A DNA stretch of 64,000 bases from Strobilurus pachycystidiatus (taxonomy: Eukaryota; Basidiomycota; Agaricomycetes; Agaricales; Physalacriaceae), in assembly GCA_019915135.1 (NCBI GenBank), contig JAHLMK010000030.1, forward strand, positions 62,001-126,000, given 5' to 3'. A program made the translations under genes and the position numbers. Positions 32,151 through 42,953 of this stretch are shown in pieces; position 1 is the first letter of the stretch, and each line of letters begins with the position of its first letter. Under the pieces are notes generated by a model. It was not told the origin of the DNA. It worked only from the letters and a program-made list of their open reading frames with translations, and did no database searches.

Positions 32151-32230
32151 AGCAGGAGATACCACGGCAAAGACGCACTCAAATTTTCGCTACTACCTTC
32201 CCGGAATTCTCCCTCGTCGTACCTTCCCTG

Positions 32231-35200
32231 ATGCGAGCGCAACAGCGCAAATACGAAAAAGCACGCCGCGATGTCGCTGAGCACCCGACCGACATCGATA
32301 CCAGCGTCACCTGGCGGGCAAGTGAACGAACCGGACATTTGCGTCCCAGGGTGAATTGCACGGTCCGCGATCCGATGAATGTCTCTGAGTCATCCGGCTT
32401 CCTACATAACGGCGATCAGGCATACGTCATGTCCGCACCCTTTGTCGGGGACTCCCAAGTATTCTGCGAACGTCACACCGGCGACGAGGATGACAATGGT
32501 ATACCTCCCGACGCGAGTCTCCAGGATGCCCATGAGCAGATTGCTCGTGCTCGTTATCCCTCCGTGAGCGAACATTTTACTGACGTCCCTGTACTCGTAC
32601 TCATTTTGCGCGCAGGACGACCCGATGAAGAAATGGCGCGCACGAGCATCAGAGTATCTTGCCGAACTTTTATGTCTGGAGGCCCCCGCGCCACCGCCGC
32701 TCACCTGCCCGGGTTACTTCGGCGATCCTTGCCGTCAGGGTTCGGCTGGCGTCTATCGTTGCCTTACTTGTCACGATCAACGACTGTATTGCAAAAGTTG
32801 CTTCATCAAATCCCACTTGGCGCTTTTTCTGCATCGCGTAGAGGTGTGTGTCTTAAGCTATCTGGCAGCTTGTCCTTTGGACTGAAAGATTTCGAAGCAG
32901 TGGACTGGGGAATTCTTCACGAATATCACTTTGGCAGAACTCGGGTTATACATTCAACTCGGACACCCTCCAGGAGAAGACTGTCCTACGCCTCGTTTAG
33001 CCAACAGCAAGCGCTTTGTCATCATTGATGTTGACTTCGTTCACATTGTCCATCTCAGGTACAAGCTGTGTTCTTTTCAGAGTTTCTGACTTTGACACAC
33101 GAGACTGCTTCTCAGATATTGTGCCTGCATCAAGAACGCTGGTACGACCTTCGACGTGCAGCTTCTTCGCGAGCGGCTGTATCCTGGAACGACCACAGAT
33201 CCGGAAACTAGCGCCACATTCCGCGCGTTGGAACACTTCCAGATGCTTACGTTCATGTCCAAGGTACATCCTTGACGACACTATGTCTCCATCGCTGACC
33301 AATGGCACCAGGTATCCGCCTATGAATATTTCTACACCGTGTGCCGTCTCTCGGATAATACAGGAACCCGCATGCCACCAGTACGCTGTCTTCCCTTGCT
33401 TACCGAATGTTTTCTGATGGCACTGTCAGAACCGTTATCAGACTTTTCTTACGATGATTCGCCAGTGGCGCCATCTCAAACTCTGCAAGAGGTTCGGGCG
33501 CGCAAACGAGGACAGTGGCAGGGTCGGGACCAAGAAGGGCGACTTGGTTGTCATTTGTCCGGCATGCCCCCAGCCCGGGGTCAATATGGAATTGTATGTC
33601 GCACTCATAAACGGAGATAAGTGCTAAATGATGTGTTTATCTAGATCTCCATCGGGCCAATCTCCCTATACAGACGCTATGTTCTTGGCGATAGATGCAA
33701 ACTTTCGACTGAAGCGAGCAAATGTTTCCACAGAGGGGCGTGATCCGAGCTTGAACGCTGGATGCGCCTACTTCGTCCATCGTCCCACTTTCAAAAACTA
33801 CGTCTCGGCGTATGAGCTGGCCATACCGGACGAAGATAGTACGTGTAACAAACATGACGCCCTCAAGTTGGCGAGTATGCGAGGAGGAAAGGGAACGGCA
33901 TGCACTGGAGTTGGGGCCGTCGTGTGTAGCCGCCATGACGTCAAACGGGGTTCTGCGGTCGTGAATTTGCGAAAAGGCGAGAAGTCAGTTATCATTACGC
34001 ATATATCCTTGTGACAGGCGGACCTGACAGTTGGCCAGGTACATCTATATGGATTACGCTCTGTTGTCGACTCTCGGTTTGAACACTCCCGACCGCCTCG
34101 TGATTTCCTATGACATAGCGTGTCAATGGAGCAAAAAACTCTGCCAACGTATCCAGCTTTATCCGGCATGGCTCCGCCCTCGACAAATTATGTCGCAGGT
34201 TCTATACCTTGTGCCCAAATTCCATCTCCCGGCCCACATTCCTTGGTGTCAATTTCTCTTCTCTTTCAATTGGACCCCTCTGGTAGGACGAACCGAAGGA
34301 GAGGCGCCTGAGCGTGGGTGGGCTGCCACCAACGGAGCTGCGACGAGCACACGCGAGATGGGCCCTGGGTCGCGCGACGACACCTTGGATGATCATTTTG
34401 GAGATCAGAATTGGAGGAAGGTCTGTCTGATAGGTAAGAGTTTCGCCATTGAATGCCTCCCCGGAAATACATTGGTTATTCCATGGTCATTTGGATGACC
34501 CCTTTTTTCGCCATTGGATGTCTTCCGTGACTTCCGCCATCCCATGTCCTTCTGTTGACTGATATGTCTTTCACAGCGGTTTCCCTTCGCGACAAAATAC
34601 TGGAGGCTATGAAGGAGCGCGAAACCCATGTTGTTGGCTTTCTAGGCTTTGAAGGATCTCTGGGGGAAGACGCACCCACGGCAATGTGGCGAGAGTTGGT
34701 TCTCAAGTGGGAGGCTGATCCTAGGGCGTCGGGCATCATCAATCCCTTTGCGCCCACCTTACGCGGTCTGTTTCTGGACTCACACTCGACCGGATGATTA
34801 CTGAACCTTATCGCTAGAGTTGTCCGACAATACGGTTCGCCTGCGTTTGCAGGAGGAAGATGCCAAGCGCACTGATGATGGAGTCCCTCGCCATTCAGTC
34901 GGACCGGCCGAGTTCATCATTCAGGGCTTGCAGCTTGAGGACCTACAGTACGTCATCGAAATCCAACGGCGATCGCCTTGCTGAAAGAAATCTGTAAGAC
35001 ATCGAACTTGGCGCGATGCGGCCCGACTAAGTCAACACGCCACCGACAATCAGAAGGCTAATCACCAGGAGAAGCTGAATCGTCTGACAAGACGTATCGA
35101 GGCCTGGTACGAAATTCAGGGTGTGTATATGCCTCTTGCGACGATCCTGCGTCATCTCGAGGACATGGACGGCGCCCCCGGTGATGTGCTGGCTCACTCT

Positions 35201-36045
35201 ATGAAACTGCTCCTCCCTTCCTCTGTCCTGAGCATTCAATCTAAAATGGACCAGATTCTCATGAGCATGGAGAAACGTCTCCGTATTGCCCGTGCCGAGG
35301 ACGCTCTTGGTCAACTTCGTGAGCACATTCTCCTTCGATCGTGCATGTATCGCATCAGGGAGCGCGAAATTCGAGGTCAAAAACGCGGGGGTCGAGCGAA
35401 TACGATCCTTTCGCAGGTGGATGACCGTATACGGGAATCTCGAGAGCGTTACACTAGGCATTACATGGCGCTGAGTGCTATGAATCCCTTCATGCTCGAT
35501 CACACGTGGCAAGTGTCTCTCAAGCCTTTGGAGGATAAGGATATTGTTGCGCTGGCCGATACAGACGGATCTGAAGGCCGACGGACCTTACCCTGGATCT
35601 GGCTTTCCAGCGTTCACATTTCGGGAGAGCAAGGAATGCAGGAAGGTCTGTGATTCGCGCTCAAAACTATGTGTATCATATTGATGACTTCTCAGCACTT
35701 CGCATTGAGTGGTGTAAGTCGCGAGCCCGCGCACAGCGTTGGCAGGAGGAGTGTGTCTTGTTGCGCGTGGAAATGAAACGCGTTGAGGCAACTCTGAAGT
35801 CTCAGGCGGATCATTGGGCGGCATTGGGGCGAGGTGACGGTGCTCTGGATTCTCGTCATATTGACGGTTTTACGGCAGGCGCAAAGGCATACGCGATGAG
35901 ACAGGCAGCGATTCGTCGGTCCATGGAGTCCTTTGCGCGGGACACATTTGCGCAGATCCCGGAGGACAAACCGTACATTGTAGAAGACAATGGTACGTCG
36001 GAGGTGATAGATGTTACGCAGGACCTCGACTCCGTAAATAAATGA
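32231..36045 (+). CDS. KDZ-family transposase, full length
   Basis: Mobilises the element. About eleven exons chain in one frame to roughly 1000 residues. The N-terminal part has DDPMKKWRARASEYLAELL and the KDZ-associated Cys/His cluster (CxC2-like: CPGYFGDPC, YRCLTC, YCKSCF, then two His). The RNase H-fold core follows: AIDANFRLKRAN with the first Asp, CSRHDVKRGSAVV, RLVISYDIACQW with the second Asp, LVPKFHLPAHIPWCQ, and GRTEGEAPERGWA with the Glu, then MGPGSRDDTLDDHFGDQNW. The C-terminal part is helical (SLRDKILEAMKERETHV, LTRRIEAWYEIQGVYMPL, ALRIEWCKSRARAQRW). No stop or frame break was found, so activity is possible. The intron at 34434-34576 is much longer than the others and carries motif copies. 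Residue roles follow from the published family; splice sites are inferred. Confidence 0.9.
34434..34576 (+). repeat. 143-nt transposase intron loaded with the element motif
   Basis: The intron starts gtaagag and ends ttcacag. It contains cgccattgaatgcc (34444), ggtcatttggatgacc (34485-34500), cgccattggatgtc (34509) and cgccatcccatgtc (about 34535). The other introns of this gene are about 45-60 nt without the motif. Confidence 0.75.
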
Positions 36046-36093
36046 ATCGATTTGTTCTGTTGTCATTGACATTGTCTTCCCTCTTGCCTTAAA

Positions 36094-36675
36094 GCCATTG
36101 AATTGCGTACCATGTTCAATCGTGTTGCAGACTTTCTGTTTCTGTGCTAGCGGAAGTCATTGAATGGCGCGAAGTTGGTGTCCGCGGAAGCCATTCAATG
36201 GCGCGACGTTTGGTTGCGATCTCATGATCCGTGTAAGGGGACGTATGCGAAGCCATTCAATGGCGCAACGCTTGGTTGCCATCTGATGATCCTTTGTCTG
36301 TGTAAGGGTACGTATGCCGGGAAGAATCAGTACTCACCAGCCGAGGTGGTCTAGCGGGCATTGATGCTTCTGGCATTGCGTCAGACTGGTTTTGATTGCC
36401 TTCTCGCCTCTGCGTATGATGAACAACTCATTTTTTGGTGTCTCGGTTCTCCTAAAAGTCATATAACCACGATGGTATAGCGGTTGCTGTCTCTCTTGGT
36501 TGCCTCGCGGTCTGGGGTGCCTAACATGTCAGTCTTTGATAGACTCGAGTGTCAATGGCGTGCACCGTCACGTTTAGGTGGTAGAAGAAGTCATTGTATG
36601 GCGCGAACATCATTCCCCTTTGTCGGTCACAAAAGCCATACAATGTCGCGCGAACTTGTACGCCATCCAATTGCC
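36094..36675. repeat. Right-side motif cluster of the KDZ element
   Basis: At least seven motif copies: gccattgaattgcg (36094), gtcattgaatggcg (36156), gccattcaatggcg (36190 and 36252), gccatctgatgatcc (36278), gtcattgtatggcg (36591), gccatacaatgtcg (36635) and cgccatccaattgcc (36661). It follows the transposase stop. Confidence 0.75.
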
Positions 36676-37217
36676 CTTTCGCTTGTGGCACACAGCTGTC
36701 TCTTTGCTCGATTGATAACATAATAGATTTTTGATTCTATTTCCGAGCGACTGACTTTTTTTGAAAGACATTCCCGTTTTCTTTCCCGGTTCAAGCGCGT
36801 TCAAACCTGGTGCTTGTATAACGCTGCGACGGGCCGCCACAGGCGTCAAGTTGTTCATGTCACACACCCCAGACAAAGGATTCAACCAACCAAAGACATG
36901 CAGAGATCATCCATGATATGTCGAATATCATTTGAACATGACGCCGGCTCTCTACTGCGATTCCGATTCTACGGTACGCTACGCACGGCCGTGATGTCCT
37001 GCGATCATGATCGAGGACATGGTTCCGATCTCTCCAGGAACCAGATGATCTCATGGTACTACCACCCAAAATGGAACCTTGCGCGCCAACGGTCGGCCAG
37101 AGGCGCTGACAGGCGGATGCGAGCTCGCTGTGGACGATGAGCAGGACCCCAAGCTCACTGTGGAGCGGGCTGCCGCCGCCCTGCCGCAGTTACCACAGGA
37201 AATGCATTGCCACCCCT
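36676..37217. other. Right subterminal region of the KDZ element, no gene seen
   Basis: Non-coding stretch between the motif cluster and the right inverted repeat. Confidence 0.5.
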
Positions 37218-37295
37218 GGCTATTAGCGGGAGAACTGCATGACTTCCCGGTAGGCCACTAGAGGGGGTAATAGATTGCCCACCCATTATCTGGTG
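37218..37295 (-). repeat. Right terminal inverted repeat of the KDZ element
   Basis: Inverse of 19020-19098 (imperfect). Read inward the end starts CACCAGATAATGGG. The flanking ctccgag (37296-37302) is the right target duplication. Confidence 0.8.
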
Positions 37296-38702
37296 CTCCG
37301 AGTCTCAGTACGCGCCAAGACATCATTTGTTGCCATGATAAATTGGCCAGTCTCGATAGCCAGGGGTGCGAATGGGGAGTTCTCAGACGGCGGAAGTGAC
37401 ATGTCAATGGGGTCTGAGACGTATAGTGTCTGAGTCTCTCGTTCGCGGATACAGATAAATTTGACGTCGCCGGTGACGATGTTGATGAATGTAGCGTCGC
37501 TTGAGTCACCAACCGTCCATGCCTGAGGTAACACAAGTTGAGTATGGTGTTGACAGATCACAGACAACAGGTACTGACACGTTGGTAGCAAAACATCGCT
37601 GCATGGAAGACATCATCCGCCATCCCTGACACCCATTCCGGCTGGTGACGAGCAACATTCAATGCCTTGGATGCAGAGAGTAGCTCATGAATGACATGAC
37701 TGTCCCGTCCAGTCGGACGACCAGACACAGTCCTCTTCTCCGTCAAGATGCTTTGGCATTGAATCGGAGACCCGCAATTCCTTCGTTCGACATCGTTCTC
37801 GTCGCAGAAGTGCGAAGTCCACCCCCGCTTGTCAACGACATTGAGAACGGCAATGTCGTTCATCGCATTCACAACTTCATCAGTGGTGTATGGCCTCCCA
37901 ACTTTGAGAAGGACAAAAGGGAGAAATTCGGAATATCCCTGTTCTGTGGCGGCTTTCAGGTCGGCGCGGAGTCCAGTAGTCTCCCCAGTGATCGGAACGG
38001 CACTCTGATCCAGGACGATGTAGCCCTCGCCAGGTGCGTCGCATGCGGGGTCGGTGGACCCTGGTTTCCACCTCAAGAAGCCGGGCCTGTCTAATGAGAC
38101 CACCCCCGGCTGTAAGAGGGCAGAGGCGATAACAGCGGGGATGCATTCGCGAAACTCCAGGGCGGCAACCAAAGCGTCAACGGTGTCAACGGTCCGTCTT
38201 GTGCTCCACAGTTCCCTGTTGCGCTTCCTCTTTCCATGGGAGATATCAGAGTGCTGGGGAATTGGCCAGGAGAAGACATCTCGATTGCCCTCGGCGTCGT
38301 GATATGCCTCGAAAAGTGTCACAAGGCTCTGTGGGAGATTGTCGATGTGTTTGACGTGTTTGAGCTGGTGTCTGTCGTGCATGTGTAAAGCTATGGGCCC
38401 GGGCCGTGGAATGTTAAGACGGTGTCCAACGAGTTCATCCCAAAAGATAGTGGTGTAAAGAAAGGGATCGCAGAGAATTGCATCTTCAACTCGTTTACGA
38501 GTGCATGTGGCGCCGTTGACCGTCACGTTCCGACAGGGGCTGTAAACATCTGGATGGAGGGAGCCCAGTTTGGCTCGGCCATATTTGCATCACCCATCGC
38601 AATCGTGGGGGCCTGCGCAGTGGGAGCAGACACTCTGAGGGGAGCGGGTCGCCACGAGATGGCAGCAGACAACGTGTCCACATCAGGCTGGGACTCTTGC
38701 AT
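37296..38702 (-). pseudogene. 5' part of second kinase-like gene, beyond the KDZ element
   Basis: The start at 38702 (MQESQPDVDTLSAAISW) matches the intact copy at 50322. It continues through TCTRKRVEDA, FWDELVGHRLNIPRPGP and AWTVGDSSDATFINIVTGD, then is cut by the element at ARTETR. A second lesion exists: near 38517-38525 unit A reads ggaacgtgacgg where unit B reads ggaacttcgacgg, a one-base loss that creates a TGA. The copy is therefore dead by two independent events. Confidence 0.88.
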
Positions 38703-39908
38703 GGTCTGTAGACGTTCCGACTGCTGTGGACGTTGAACTGAGATTGACGCTGGGATGGGGGAAAAGACTCACTGAGGGGGAAGAAAAGAGGGAAGGTCTG
38801 GTCTACAGCACTTGTAAATTATGGACCTTTTATATGACATTGTTTGCATTGATCGCCGCATTGGTCAGGAACTTGCCGGATGCGGATGGTCTTTGTGGCG
38901 TCGAGTGTTTCTACGTCTGCGTGAAGCAGCCTCACTTTCTCAGAGAAGAGAACTGGAAAGCATAGACTGATATCGAGACAACGACCTGATCAGAGCAGAT
39001 CGCTGTCGGTGCCAGTGCCCAACCGAAAAGTGCGACTCAGACTCCCCCGGCACCGAAGAGCGCCACTCATCCGTATTCGGAACAAACCATTATAAGAAAA
39101 ATGGGAGCGGATCAAGGGCCAATTACCAGCAAAGGTACACGTTAGAACAAGACAGAACCCTTCCATTATCTATATCAGGTCCTTACAATGTGTGCTTCAT
39201 CGCCATTGTTGTTGCATTGTTGCTACAATTTCAGCTCGCAAAAAGTGGTAGAACAGGATGTCTACGCAAGAGGATTATAATATTCGACTGCAACACAAAA
39301 AAATCGGCTCAAGCGTTTCTTACATTGATCCGTACACGATACAACGATTTAGATCACCAAAATTGTACATAATAATGATCGCATCTCACTCAAGGGCCAA
39401 CGCGATGCAGGTCCGCCTCGCCTCTTCTCATTCCTGTTCCTACGAGCAATCCCCCGCTACTACGCAAACACCGCCTTGCGTTCTCCCTCATTCGTCAACA
39501 CCTTGGGCACGTAGTTGAACGAGCGGACGAGGCTGTGCGAAGAAACTTAGCGTAAGGAACAAAGGAAAAGGAACAGACCAAGCGAAAGTAGATGGAACAT
39601 CGACAATGACATCAACGGCCGATGTAGACACAGATTCAGAGTCAGGACGACTAGAAATGAAAGCATCCAACAACGCACTTGCTCATGCGGTGATGTAGAT
39701 GCTCGCGATCCCAGAGTCCGCTATCACGATTGACCGGTCAAAGTGCGTCAGGCCTTGTTTCCGGGGACTACGAGTGTGTTCGTGAGCATCCGAGCCACGA
39801 TAGTGGCGATAGACCAAGACGTGAAGAAAGAGCTGAAGGACTATAAACACGAACGTCGTACTCACTTTGTGATGCGGATGCACGATATCGCGATCATGCA
39901 TACTTGAC
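38703..39908. other. Right part of unit A, no intact gene
   Basis: Matches 50323-51933 of unit B. The last stretch (39683-39908) corresponds to the 3' exons of the gene intact at 51674-52392 but lacks its 5' half. No other gene supported. Confidence 0.55.
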
Positions 39909-39950
39909 ACCTTCTAGCATCGCTTACACCACCACACCATAAGGTCGGCT
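39909..39950. other. Junction between duplication units A and B
   Basis: Left of this point sequence matches 51928-51933; right of it (cggctcgggagtttccat) it matches the coiled-coil gene start at 7432-7448. About 40 bases of junction sequence (accttctagcatcgc...) match neither side clearly. Confidence 0.7.
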
Positions 39951-39989
39951 CGGGAGTTTCCATAAGAGTTGCTCGATAGCGATACTGTT

Positions 39990-41430
39990 TCGGATGTTCA
40001 GTGGTGCGAAATGTGAGTTGAGTTGCACGCTTACAGTCAGACAGAGGATGTTGAGTAGTGGGAGTACGGCGAAAGCGAAGGGTCTAAAAGATGACGGTGG
40101 CTCATGTTTCCTATACAGCGAACGACTGTCTTCGCTACTAGAGCTGGGTTTCCAGGCTACATGTTTCCCTCTGTCCCCTGGAAGTCATGTTGGCGAGCTC
40201 GAACAATGGGATATCTCTTTGCTGTGTCATGCTGACGGCGCAACGGTGAAAGATCAGCTCATCGCGCCGTAGGGAAAATGAAACGTTGCGGATCGTCCAC
40301 GCAGAATTGCTCGACAGAAGTTGTTCTTCCATGTCGCTGTTCATCTCGGGATCGCCGCCACGCCAATCCAGCGTAGTATTGAATGTAGGGCCCCGGCGTT
40401 GTAAAGAATGAAAGGTCGGCACGATTTACATTGCGGAGGGCGATAGGTAGTAGGTCACTAGCAGGTACGATGACGAAGAGCACAGAATGAATCGAAGAGA
40501 TAAGTAGATGGTCTGACATGGAGTATTAGGAAGAAGCGTCAGAAAACGATAAGCGTCCGCGCCGTCGAAAGGAAGCGATCATGAGTAACACAGAACCATG
40601 ACAGGCGTACGTGTACGCAGGTGGGACGGGTCGACAGCTCCTCGTAGCGCCTAGTCCCGATCCTCACAGACTAAGAGTCCCGGTCCGTTCTAGTTTGACA
40701 TCCATTTTTGCGCAATCGATATACTCTACTGCCGCTTCTCCTGCGCCAGCATATCCATCTCCTTATCGAGACTCCATCTGACAGGAAGTCGTATGCGAGT
40801 TTGCGCTCGCCGAGCGCCAGGTGGACATTTTGGCGTTGCCGTAGACGAGCGAAAGAATCAACATGAGGGCATGGACGGCGGACTCAAAGACAACGCGGCG
40901 ATTGGCAGAAACGAGAGTGGTGAAGGGAATGGGGGTTTGCGCGGCATCATAGATACCTGCGAGGACTGTGCGGGGAAGGCGGAGGTCCATGTATGGAATC
41001 GAGACAGGATGTGGATATGCGGCGGTTCTGTCGCACCATGGAGGTGTTTTCGGAGCGGTTCAGGTTGGGGGGAGATGTCGTCGGCCTGGTAGGAGGTGAA
41101 CTGGCTGAGCCAGCACTGGGCGTCGGTTCGTGTTTGTGATTTGTCATTCTCCGTGTCGTCCTGTCCAACGATGGTGTCCTCGTCCACGGCCTCGCAGCAC
41201 GTCGGCTCTCCCGTTCACGCTGTGACGATACATGCCCATGCACGGCCCGTCGTCCAGGTCGACATCAGCTGCCACGCTAGGCTTGCATATCGTCTCGTCG
41301 TCGAAACCTACCCCCCTCTGTTCCGGTGCAGGTACACAGCAAGGGCAGACGCGCGTGGCGATGGACCCCGACAACGGCCAGCAGCTGGTCCATGAGCCTC
41401 ATTGGCATGTATGTTTTGACGTCTGCGAGT
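39990..41430 (-). pseudogene. Remnant of the membrane-protein-like gene, copy B
   Basis: Counterpart of 7594-8905. Hydrophobic words ALMLILSLVYGNAK (near 40830) match copy A (LMFILSLAYGNA), and MTQQRDIPLFELANMTSRGQ matches MTQQRDTPLLALINVTARGQ. As in copy A, no continuous frame can be assembled. Divergence between the copies includes small indels. Confidence 0.4.
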
Positions 41431-41971
41431 GAAAGATGCTCTTAATTTAGTGCGGTACGAGCAGCTGAAAAGGAAACGCACCGACATCGCTCGCTATGCA
41501 CTGCTCTTCAATGTTTCAAAGGCGGCTCGCGCATCTTGACAGTTTGCTCGATTCGAGGTTACGAGAGTGAATCCCATTTGACGGGCGGCCAGTGGACGAT
41601 GGTGGGAAAGAACAAAGAGGCTATCGGGATTCGCCGACGGACACCTGTGATGACGTTGACAAACTCCCAACCGATCCGACTGTCAAGACTGCTCGACTTC
41701 GATAGGACTTTTGATATCACATCGGAACTCTCTCTCCCGCTCATGGAAATTGCTGTCTGAGGAGGTCGCCGGCGCCACCTTTTGCCATGACTCGTTCGTC
41801 CGGAATCCCAAAATGGCAGCCTCTCGAAAACCTGTGCTCAATTGCCCCTCCCGACTGTGTCAACGGCCTCGCGGCTTTTTGATCCATCGTTATTTAACAG
41901 CCACTTCAATGAGATCCAGAGTAACACCTGTCCTCAAACACCCATCGACTCGCCACATTCCCGCTATCATC
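41431..41971. other. Non-coding part of unit B
   Basis: Matches 8906-9537. It presumably contains the promoter of the small gene at 41972. Confidence 0.5.
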
Positions 41972-42558
41972 ATGTCTCCCTACGAGTCTGTCTTCAACCT
42001 CCTGCCTCACGTCTCGACCCCAGAATCCAAGACCGAGCATCGCGTCATTTCCGCACTGAAGACGATATCATATGCGCCACTCTGCTTCCCCTACCGCATT
42101 CCTGGCGACGAGAATTACCTGGTTCTGGGTGTCTCTAGCTACCTCCTTGCGATGCCGCCGCTGGGTGCCCGAAAGAATGTGAGATGGAAAATTATCGACC
42201 AGAGTTCATCCAGTACGTCGCCTTTCATCGCATGTCGTCGTGTCTTGATGTTATTGGGATAGAGACTCTCGCCGCTGTCACTCTTCGACGACATCCCGAC
42301 ACATTAAGCTTCGACGTCGTCCTGAATTGGGCTCTCATTCTGGAATGCTTACTCGAATCTCTCCGTCGGCACGAGGCGCTGATCCTGGATATCATCCCCG
42401 GCGCCAAATCGTCTCTCCTGTCTCACTTGACAGTCAGGTTGATATCTAATCGTGCAAGGAGCAACCGCTCTGCGACTCTAATGAATGAATGGAGTATTCC
42501 CTGCTACTTTGTGTCCTTCCTAGGTGCCTATATGTTAACGACGGTATCGAAGACATGA
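41972..42558 (+). CDS. Small hypothetical protein, intact copy
   Basis: Two exons, about 170 residues, from MSPYESVFNLLPHVSTPES. A first look suggests a frameshift after GARKN. A 74-nt intron (gtgtctct from about 42129 to gaccag at about 42202) instead joins DENYLVL to EFIQYVAFHRMSSCLD, and the downstream frame (WALILECLLESLRRHEALI, CYFVSFLGAYML) is conserved with copy A at the protein level. The family is not recognised. The unit A copy is split by the Mutator-like element, which makes this the only intact copy in the window. Confidence 0.55.
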
Positions 42559-42953
42559 TCTATGATCTAGGACCTAGATCGTACGCAGATACCATGCACA
42601 TTGTATTCACCCTCTGTGCCCCAATTTTGTGTATCATTGACACTCTGTACTTTGGCTCATCCCTTGTATCTCATGCTCTTCAATGTAATACGATGTGGGA
42701 TGCATCATGTTACGATGATTGACGTTGTGTCCAGTCTTGTAACGTTTTTTCTAGTCTACTAGTAACCGAGATGCCCATGACAGCGGCGTCCATCAACACC
42801 AATGTTGTACCAAATGGATCATAGGATGTGTGGGACTCAAGCGGCGCGTCGTGAAGCTTTCGGAATATATTGAAGCACATAACATGTGTAACGACAAGAA
42901 ACAACGATATCTAAAATGAGACATGAACTATACAACTAAAAGATATCATCGGC
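42559..42953. other. Intergenic, no gene seen
   Basis: Sequence between the convergent small gene and F-box gene; matches 14745-15099. Confidence 0.5.

Larger units (their letters stand above)
19020..37295 (+). mobile_element. 18,276-bp KDZ transposon with multi-gene cargo
   Basis: The borders come from the split gene on either side. Pre-insertion sequence reconstructed by removing 19020-37302 aligns with the intact paralogue near 48905-48945. CTCCGAG flanks both ends (19013-19019 and 37296-37302). The first and last 79 or so bases are imperfect inverted repeats. The element encodes a complete KDZ (Kyakuja-Dileera-Zisupton) transposase at its right side and at least six further genes. Large size, cargo genes and association with Agaricomycetes fit what is known of KDZ elements, but this cargo set has no TET/JBP gene that I can see. 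Confidence 0.9.
7430..39908. repeat. Segmental duplication unit A (carries two large insertions)
   Basis: Sequence from 7430 onward recurs, diverged, from about 39945. Matching landmarks in order: the start region of the coiled-coil gene; the membrane-like remnant (7594-8905 and 39990-41430); the small hypothetical gene (9538-14744 and 41972-42558); the F-box gene (15100-15350 and 42954-44672); the kinase-like gene (15843-17922 and 45762-47834); the second kinase-like gene (17954-38702, split, and 47864-50322). The end of A (cttgac near 39903-39908) matches 51928-51933. Removing the 4.6-kb and 18.3-kb insertions leaves about 9.6 kb. Confidence 0.9.

Noticed and set aside
19020..37295. TET/JBP oxygenase expected as KDZ cargo
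   Set aside because: None of the cargo frames shows the expected Fe(II)/2-oxoglutarate HxD...H pattern in a double-stranded beta-helix context.
42120..42210. Apparent frameshift in the small hypothetical gene, shared by both units
   Set aside because: A 74-nt intron (gtgtct...gaccag) restores the conserved downstream frame in both copies.
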